Positions 59,029 to 64,000 of a stretch of 64,000 nt of DNA are shown in pieces. Every line of letters starts with the position of its first letter. The stretch's first letter is position 1. This stretch comes from Hydrogenoanaerobacterium saccharovorans. Lineage in GTDB: Bacteria > Bacillota > Clostridia > Oscillospirales > Ruminococcaceae. The translations under genes and the position numbers were made by a program. The notes beneath the pieces are model-generated. The model searched no databases. It had not been told where the DNA came from and saw only the letters and a list, made by a program, of their open reading frames with translations. The DNA lies in NCBI RefSeq assembly GCF_016901815.1, contig NZ_JACSNR010000005.1:1-64000 (forward strand). The letters are read 5' to 3'.

Positions 59029-60123
59029 ATGTACCAAATTGCATATATTGGCCGTTGGGAGACCCTCCCGGAAACGGCTGCCGCCATCTGTGACCATGAC
59101 ACTCCCAAGCTGGAGGCGCTGCTCCAGGGCGGTCTGGATTTGGATGTTCCCATCCAGCTCAGCGAATACATCAAGCTGATGCCATTGGAGATCGCGGTTT
59201 TTCGGAATGATGTGCCCATGATTCACTTCCTGCTGGAGCATGGCGCTGATCCCGGTCTGGCAGAGGAACAGCCTCTGCTGCTCACCGCCGCCCGCTGCTG
59301 TGGGCCGGAGGTGGTGGCGCTCTTTGCTGGACAGGCCGCAAAACTCAGCCTGAAGCAGAAAGAGCGGGCTTTCCAGGAAGTACGCTGGGGCAAGCGCCCG
59401 GAGAACATCCAGGTGCTGGAGCAAGCCGGGATCACAGTGGACAAGTTTGGCGGCGAGGCATTCCGGGCCGCTGTGTCCGAGGGCAATACCAAACTTGCCC
59501 GACTGCTTCTGGAAAAAGGGGCAGACATCAATTACCACAAGCCGGACATGGTGTTTCCGAACGCCTCCACCCCTGTCACCGAGGCGGCCCGCTCCAACAA
59601 TTTCCCCATGGTGCGCTGGCTGGTGGAACAGGGAGCGGACATCACCCTTATTGACAAATATGGCGACCGACCCTACAGTGTGGCGGTGCAGAACAAAAAT
59701 CAGGAGCTGGTCGACTACCTGAAGGCCCTGGAGCCAGAGGAATGGCACAACGAGCAGGAAAAGATCCGGCAGCTCATGCCCTACAAGCTGCCCGCCAAGC
59801 TGGTGGAATACTTGAAGACCGGCCCCCTGCGGCTGGAGTTCCCGGATCAGGAATGGGTGAAGTGGGCGGAGCTCTACTCCTTCCTGGATGTGCAGGAGAT
59901 GACCTGGAAACGGAAGAAGCTGCTCTCCCTGATGGTGCAGATGGACAACTACAGCGACTATCTGCTGCTGTGGAGCCCCAGGGACAAAAAGCTGTGGTAT
60001 CTGGACATCGAGCATGAGCAGTTCCACCCTCTGGCCAAATGGGATGACTTCATCGCAGATCCCGGACGGTATCTGAACGGGATGATCGAGGGCGAGTTGG
60101 AGGAAGCAGGAGCAAAACCATGA
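59029..60123 (+). CDS. Ankyrin-repeat protein with SUKH-like C-terminus
   Basis: A 364-residue protein. Four or more ankyrin repeats fill about residues 30-235 (PLEIAVFRNDVPMIHFLLEH; TPVTEAARSNNFPMVRWLVE). The C-terminal 120 residues (LPAKLVEYLKTGPLRLEFPD ... LLLWSPRDKKLWYLDIEHEQ) resemble the SMI1/KNR4 (SUKH) immunity fold. Both are typical immunity modules. ATG 59029 follows AGGTG at 59020-59024. It overlaps the next gene by ATGA. Confidence 0.82.
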   Translation: MYQIAYIGRWETLPETAAAICDHDTPKLEALLQGGLDLDVPIQLSEYIKLMPLEIAVFRNDVPMIHFLLEHGADPGLAEEQPLLLTAARCCGPEVVALFAGQAAKLSLKQKERAFQEVRWGKRPENIQVLEQAGITVDKFGGEAFRAAVSEGNTKLARLLLEKGADINYHKPDMVFPNASTPVTEAARSNNFPMVRWLVEQGADITLIDKYGDRPYSVAVQNKNQELVDYLKALEPEEWHNEQEKIRQLMPYKLPAKLVEYLKTGPLRLEFPDQEWVKWAELYSFLDVQEMTWKRKKLLSLMVQMDNYSDYLLLWSPRDKKLWYLDIEHEQFHPLAKWDDFIADPGRYLNGMIEGELEEAGAKP

Positions 60124-60740
60124 CATCAATGGAATTTCTGAACAAGGTACATAAAAGCCTGGACTCGCAGGAATACAACCTCTCCTTTTCTCCAGCCAAG
60201 TCCAAGAACTATATGCTGTACTGCAACGGCAACTTTATCGGCGGCCTGTTCGATGAGGAGCTGTGCTTCGTCCATACCGACAGTGTGAGCGAGCTGCTGG
60301 GGCAGCCGGAACCCGTCTACCGAGGCTACTCCAGCACCGCCCAACACAGGATGCTGGTGATCCCGGAGGAACACTGGGCAAAGGCACTAAAACTGCTCTA
60401 TGCTGAGAAATTTGACTGGAGCCGTTTGGTGTACGACATCACATACACCAGCATTGGCGCAGCAGTGGTGGAGGACTTCTACGACGAGAATGTGGTATTC
60501 CTGCGCTTCTGCTTTGAAAAGGAACTGCTGAAAAAGAACCCTCTGGACCGGCAGGGCCGTATCCTGCGGATGGTCTATCTCAATCAGGATCTGACAACAG
60601 CGGGCAAATATCTTTTCCCCAGACTGATGCAAAAGTTCCTCGTTTTTACAGATCGCAAAGGAAAAACCAGTCTGGAAACCATGCTGAATCGGTGGTATAC
60701 CGCGCTGGAGAAGGAATACCGCAGCCAGAAAAAGGGATAA
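60120..60740 (+). CDS. Hypothetical protein with TfoX-like N-terminus
   Basis: A 206-residue soluble protein. The first 100 residues (YMLYCNGNFIGGLFDEELCF; STAQHRMLVIPEEHWAKALK) look like the TfoX N-terminal fold; the rest is unassigned. The start overlaps the ankyrin gene stop as ATGA, so it is translationally coupled. No toxin partner is visible. Confidence 0.78.
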   Translation: MTSMEFLNKVHKSLDSQEYNLSFSPAKSKNYMLYCNGNFIGGLFDEELCFVHTDSVSELLGQPEPVYRGYSSTAQHRMLVIPEEHWAKALKLLYAEKFDWSRLVYDITYTSIGAAVVEDFYDENVVFLRFCFEKELLKKNPLDRQGRILRMVYLNQDLTTAGKYLFPRLMQKFLVFTDRKGKTSLETMLNRWYTALEKEYRSQKKG

Positions 60741-60753
60741 GGAGGGCGGCAAC

Positions 60754-61344
60754 ATGACAGAAGAAACCAGAACCTACATCACCCATCTCAAGGTCACGGA
60801 TGCCCCGTGGCACCGGCTCACCACCGCCTATGGCCGGGGGACGAATTTTCCCGCACACCTGACAGTGCTGGAACAGATGCGTGATTTGGCGTCCGTCAAA
60901 GAGTCCCTCTACGAGCTCACCACCAACATGGAGCACCAGAGTACTCTGTGGCACGCTACCCCTTTTGGCATGGTGTTCCTGTGCCGAATTCTGGAGAAGG
61001 CCCTCGCAGAGAGCGGGCAGAACCCCGTGGCCCATTTCCTGTTCGGGGAACTGCTGGACTTCTTCTCCTGCATCCTCCAGTGCTTCCACGACGGGGATGA
61101 GATGGAACACGCCGAGCCGCTGCCGCTGTTCTCCGATCTGCTCCGGGAAGAATACCTGTGGTCAGAGGAATACGACGAGGAAGAAGATGAGATGCGCTAC
61201 GAGGAGGACGAGGTTTTCCCTGATGACCTGTTCTACAGCTTCTATTACTACTCCTGGCAGGCGGTGAAGGCCTACCAGGATGTATTGGAGCAAGTCCCGG
61301 CAGAGTTTTACAAGCCCGCTGCCGAAGTGCTGGAACTGCTGTAA
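60754..61344 (+). CDS. HEAT-like helical protein of the immunity array
   Basis: A 196-residue helical protein. The pattern LTTAYGRGTNFPAHLTVLEQ followed by LTTNMEHQSTLWHATPFGMV matches HEAT-like proteins that often sit in immunity clusters. An acidic loop (SEEYDEEEDEMRYEEDE) precedes the last helices. AAGGAGGG precedes the ATG. Confidence 0.78.
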   Translation: MTEETRTYITHLKVTDAPWHRLTTAYGRGTNFPAHLTVLEQMRDLASVKESLYELTTNMEHQSTLWHATPFGMVFLCRILEKALAESGQNPVAHFLFGELLDFFSCILQCFHDGDEMEHAEPLPLFSDLLREEYLWSEEYDEEEDEMRYEEDEVFPDDLFYSFYYYSWQAVKAYQDVLEQVPAEFYKPAAEVLELL

Positions 61345-61358
61345 AGGAGGCTGCACCA

Positions 61359-62198
61359 GTGTTTGAAGAATTCTATGAGATGTATGAGCCCGAGGAGCAG
61401 GAAGTGGTCGCGCTGATCAATCGCTGCATTGGGGGCGGATATAACTGGAAAGGCAACTTTTGGGAAATGACCGTTGTGACGCTGGGTATCGTGTTCTGTG
61501 ACACCGGCAAGGTCAGCACCAAAGAGGAGCGGCTGGATTGGCCGGTCACCGAGGAGGAACGCAATAGTGACAAAGGCTGGGGACGCTTTGGCAAGGAGCA
61601 GATCTGCCGCCTGAAGATCCGCCGGATGAAAGAAGAATGGGCAAAGGATCTGGTGGTGCGCCCCTGGTGTATCTCCGAGATAGTCAATGCCCATGAGGAC
61701 TGCCCGGAACTTCAGGCCGTTCTGGACGAGTACCACAAGCCGGTGGTGATCCAGGACCAGGTGCTGGGAGAACTGACACTGGACAAGGACTATGATACCT
61801 TCGAGGGTGAAATCCAGTGGCGCGGAAAGAATGTAAGCCTTTCTCTGGAGGTCAATGCCGAAAGCAATCCCTCCTGGACCCGCGCCCGCAGTGCCGCCAA
61901 GAAGCTGCTGGCTGATTGCGAAACCTGGGACAAAGCCATGCGGGAGCTTGCAGCCAAGAACCTGACCGAGCTGGCCAACAACTGGCTCTCCCAAGATGAA
62001 GAAAATCCCCGTGACCCGGAAACAGACCCCATCACAGAGGAAGAACTTGCCCGGCGGATCAGCCTGACGAGCCTGTCCGTCACCTCCGGCGGCAGCTTCA
62101 CCGCCTGGTTTGACTGCGACGAGATGTTCACCGACCATGCGGTGACGGTCTACGGCTCCTTGAAAAAGGGCCTCAAAGCTGCCAATATTGAGGGATAA
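61359..62198 (+). CDS. DUF2262 protein, copy 2
   Basis: A 279-residue paralogue of the gene at 56758 (LGELTLDKDYDTFEGEIQWR; DPITEEELARRISL; FTAWFDCDEMFTDHAVTVYG). The copies align along most of their length but differ widely, including MFWGHVI versus MFTDHAV near the end. It starts with GTG 61359, 8 bases after AAAGGAGG. The N-terminal half differs from copy 1 in its charge pattern. Confidence 0.83.
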   Translation: MFEEFYEMYEPEEQEVVALINRCIGGGYNWKGNFWEMTVVTLGIVFCDTGKVSTKEERLDWPVTEEERNSDKGWGRFGKEQICRLKIRRMKEEWAKDLVVRPWCISEIVNAHEDCPELQAVLDEYHKPVVIQDQVLGELTLDKDYDTFEGEIQWRGKNVSLSLEVNAESNPSWTRARSAAKKLLADCETWDKAMRELAAKNLTELANNWLSQDEENPRDPETDPITEEELARRISLTSLSVTSGGSFTAWFDCDEMFTDHAVTVYGSLKKGLKAANIEG

Positions 62199-62211
62199 GG
62201 AGGATAACATT

Positions 62212-62715
62212 ATGAAACTGAACTGTAAACGCATTGATTTTACATATACACCCGGTGAGGAGATCTTCAATTTTCCCGAGGAATCGGGACTGCCCTTTCT
62301 CTTCGATGTAGAGGAAGAACTGACTGCTGATCCTGCTGCCATGGATGCGGTGGGAGAAATGCTGGATGAGGCGGAGAAATTGGCGGAGAAGGCCAAAGCC
62401 GCTATCAAAGCGGCGCTGGCGGACGAGGACAGCCGCTACCATAGCGTTGTGACATTTTTCATGGAGTTCCACCGGGACGATGTAGGCCCGGATATTGCGG
62501 CGGAACTATTTCCGGGAACCGACCCATCCAAGCTGTCCTTTGCCGAGATGGTGGACTTTTTGAAGCTCAAGCGGTTCGGCAGTCTGGTGGATGACGAGAT
62601 GGATCAACAAGTTTTCATTATGGATCTGTCCTTCAACCCGGAGATCACCGACGAGCTGATGGTAATCTACTTTGACTTGAACAAGGAGATTTTCTGTATT
62701 ACCCATGAAAGCTGA
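62212..62715 (+). CDS. Hypothetical protein, DUF2004-like
   Basis: A 167-residue soluble acidic protein (GEEIFNFPEESGLPFLFDVE at the N-terminus, an Ala/Lys helix about residues 55-75). It recalls DUF2004-type immunity proteins, but the match is from memory. AAGGAGG at 62198-62204 precedes ATG 62212, so an 8-codon longer reading is rejected. Confidence 0.75.
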   Translation: MKLNCKRIDFTYTPGEEIFNFPEESGLPFLFDVEEELTADPAAMDAVGEMLDEAEKLAEKAKAAIKAALADEDSRYHSVVTFFMEFHRDDVGPDIAAELFPGTDPSKLSFAEMVDFLKLKRFGSLVDDEMDQQVFIMDLSFNPEITDELMVIYFDLNKEIFCITHES

Positions 62716-62731
62716 TGAAAGAGAATTGCCT

Positions 62732-63142
62732 ATGGAAAAAGCGACTGCTGTTAATACCTGCTTAGGTGTTTTGAAGGGACGGGACTGCATCTATCTGGAC
62801 CAGGTGAAACAGGATGCTCTGAACAATCTGACCTTTACGGGGGACATCAATGGCCATCTAATCTCCCAGTGCAGGGACGAAAAAGACTGGTTTCCCTACA
62901 CACTCACCTTCCGGCAGGTGCTGACCTATTTTACTTGTGAATTGGACACCTATGAAAATCTGGCTGGGACGGAGTATCTGGATGGCAGTTCCTTCGATTT
63001 AATTGAGGACAGCACCTGGCTGAAGTCTCTGCCAGTGCGGGAAGACTTTGACAAAAGCATCTATCAGCACTACCGGCTGTTTACATACGATGATGTTTAC
63101 GACATCATTGCGGTTTCCTATGAGTTTGCGGCAGAGTTGTAA
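62732..63142 (+). CDS. Hypothetical protein of the immunity array
   Basis: A 136-residue soluble protein of unknown family (KDWFPYTLTFRQVLTYFTCE; ADDVYDIIAVSYE-like end). ATG 62732 follows AAAGAG at 62718-62723. An in-frame ATG at 62705, overlapping the previous gene, is an alternative but its nearest AAGGAG is 15 bases away. Confidence 0.75.
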   Translation: MEKATAVNTCLGVLKGRDCIYLDQVKQDALNNLTFTGDINGHLISQCRDEKDWFPYTLTFRQVLTYFTCELDTYENLAGTEYLDGSSFDLIEDSTWLKSLPVREDFDKSIYQHYRLFTYDDVYDIIAVSYEFAAEL

Positions 63143-63174
63143 ATGTCTGAAACCTGGTAATGGAGGTAACCACC

Positions 63175-63729
63175 ATGATCAAAGAACGCATCCCCATCTC
63201 CGGCGATCTGGGCAGCAAGGTCAAGCAGCTGATGGAGTACGCCGGCTGGCAGGAAGGACGAAAAGTGGACATCTCCATTGCGGAGAAGTATTACGCCGAT
63301 CATGGAGTTCCGATGATGAAGACCACCCAGCGGTTTTACCGCAAGTATTTCGGCCTGTGCTGTCAGTGGTATCTGGCGCAGAAAAAACTGAACTGGGCAG
63401 CTGACTTTCAATTCGCTTTGTTTCCTTACCTGGTCAACGGGATCAAAAACCATTTGGAAGAAGCCTATTTTCGGGATATGTCCGGCTGTGAACTGGCAGA
63501 GATCGAACAGGCTGCCGGTGAAAAATGCCAGCCTATCGGTCATATCGGCTACTACTACCCGGCGGAGGTTTGGATCTCCGAGTACGGGAAACTGTATGCG
63601 AAATATGAGTATCAGGATGAGATCGAGTGCTTTCCGGATGTGTTTGCCCTGATTGAGCGGGACCTGCGGCAGTGTAAATTTGATTCCGCTGCCATGAAAA
63701 CGGTTGAGGCATTGGATGGAAAACTATGA
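63175..63729 (+). CDS. SUKH-3 domain immunity-type protein
   Basis: A 184-residue protein. The SUKH-3 pattern is clear: VKQLMEYAGWQEGRKVDISI, followed by YYADHG and a FYRKYFGL core. SUKH folds are the archetypal immunity superfamily of bacterial polymorphic toxins. ATG 63175 has GGAGG at 63163-63167, so a longer frame from 63160 is rejected. It overlaps the next gene by ATGA. Confidence 0.83.
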   Translation: MIKERIPISGDLGSKVKQLMEYAGWQEGRKVDISIAEKYYADHGVPMMKTTQRFYRKYFGLCCQWYLAQKKLNWAADFQFALFPYLVNGIKNHLEEAYFRDMSGCELAEIEQAAGEKCQPIGHIGYYYPAEVWISEYGKLYAKYEYQDEIECFPDVFALIERDLRQCKFDSAAMKTVEALDGKL

Positions 63730-64000
63730 AACAGGACTTTACTATTTGGCGCAATCAAATATTGCAGAATCCCCAGAACATTTCACCGCTGAAATTTGGT
63801 ATGTCACAGGATGAGGTCATAGAAATCTTCGGGAATCCCGATGCTGTTTCCACCATGAGAAGCCACGGGAAACCTTTGATCCTCAAATATCATGACATTG
63901 AACTGCATTTCGATAGAAAGGCCCCTTATGGGCTCTACTTAGTTTATAGCGACGACGAGATTGAACTGAACATAACAGAGCATCACGAAGAACTGCTGCA
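63726..64000 (+). CDS. Hypothetical protein, cut by the window end
   Basis: The ATG overlaps the preceding stop codon as ATGA. The frame stays open to the window end: 91 complete codons from MKQDFTIWRNQILQN onward, including LKFGMSQDEVIEIFGNPDAV, a pattern seen in small secreted or immunity-like proteins. Family not assigned. It shows the array continues beyond the window. Confidence 0.75.
   Translation, partial: MKQDFTIWRNQILQNPQNISPLKFGMSQDEVIEIFGNPDAVSTMRSHGKPLILKYHDIELHFDRKAPYGLYLVYSDDEIELNITEHHEELL

Overview
The window reads as a chromosomal segment of a Gram-positive member of class Clostridia, most likely an Oscillospiraceae/Ruminococcaceae gut anaerobe. The evidence is a mid-50s GC feel, strong AGGAGG ribosome binding sites, sigma-A promoters with 16-18 bp spacers, the Firmicutes rimP-nusA-ylxR-ylxQ-infB-rbfA order, spoVT, a class B sortase and an RsgI-type anti-sigma factor. 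This placement is inference from gene content; no 16S rRNA gene is present.

Layout. 1-3550: a partial tRNA-Asn, a secreted calcium-loop repeat peptide, an ECF sigma/anti-sigma pair, a convergent cysteine-rich gene, tRNA-Thr and a hypothetical gene. 3600-6680: ribokinase and two nucleoside hydrolases (nucleoside salvage). 6700-17510: the conserved translation/RNA block rimP-nusA-rnpM-ylxQ-infB-rbfA-nrnA-truB-ribF, then rpsO and pnp. 17570-25940: a CBS transporter-like protein, a PAE-repeat membrane protein, a regulator fragment overlapping a class B sortase, tatD-metG on the minus strand, and an alpha/beta hydrolase. 26000-32770: a large mosaic secreted protein, a lipoprotein hydrolase homologue lacking its nucleophile, a uridine-kinase-like protein and two tandem M20 amidohydrolases. 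32770-40560, minus strand: a structured gene-free stretch, a GH3 glycosidase, and a polyamine operon (regulator-potA-B-C-D) whose PotA carries a large extra beta-rich insert. 40900-52650: a BMP-type nucleoside ABC transporter, an EamA transporter, spoVT, a GDSL hydrolase, a DAACS symporter, a PH-like membrane protein, a class I amidotransferase-like hydrolase and a TRIC/UPF0126 channel preceded by a coupled mini-ORF. 52680-53110: a tRNA cluster (Gly, Arg, His, Gln).

The most unusual part is 53110-64000, immediately after the tRNA cluster: a tRNA 3'-end-like remnant, an XRE regulator, a hairpin-rich leader with a terminator, and then at least 14 short co-directional genes with tiny gaps or ATGA overlaps. 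Several match families known as immunity proteins of polymorphic toxin systems (DUF1963/YwqG, DUF2262 twice, Imm17, ankyrin plus SUKH-like, HEAT-like, SUKH-3). No toxin is visible. I read this as a polyimmunity island continuing past the window edge.

Functional links: nucleoside hydrolases and ribokinase could use nucleosides imported by the BMP transporter 36 kb away. The class B sortase could act on the secreted protein ending in NPDTG, although that protein lacks a membrane anchor. The ECF sigma/RsgI pair probably controls the adjacent secreted repeat peptide.
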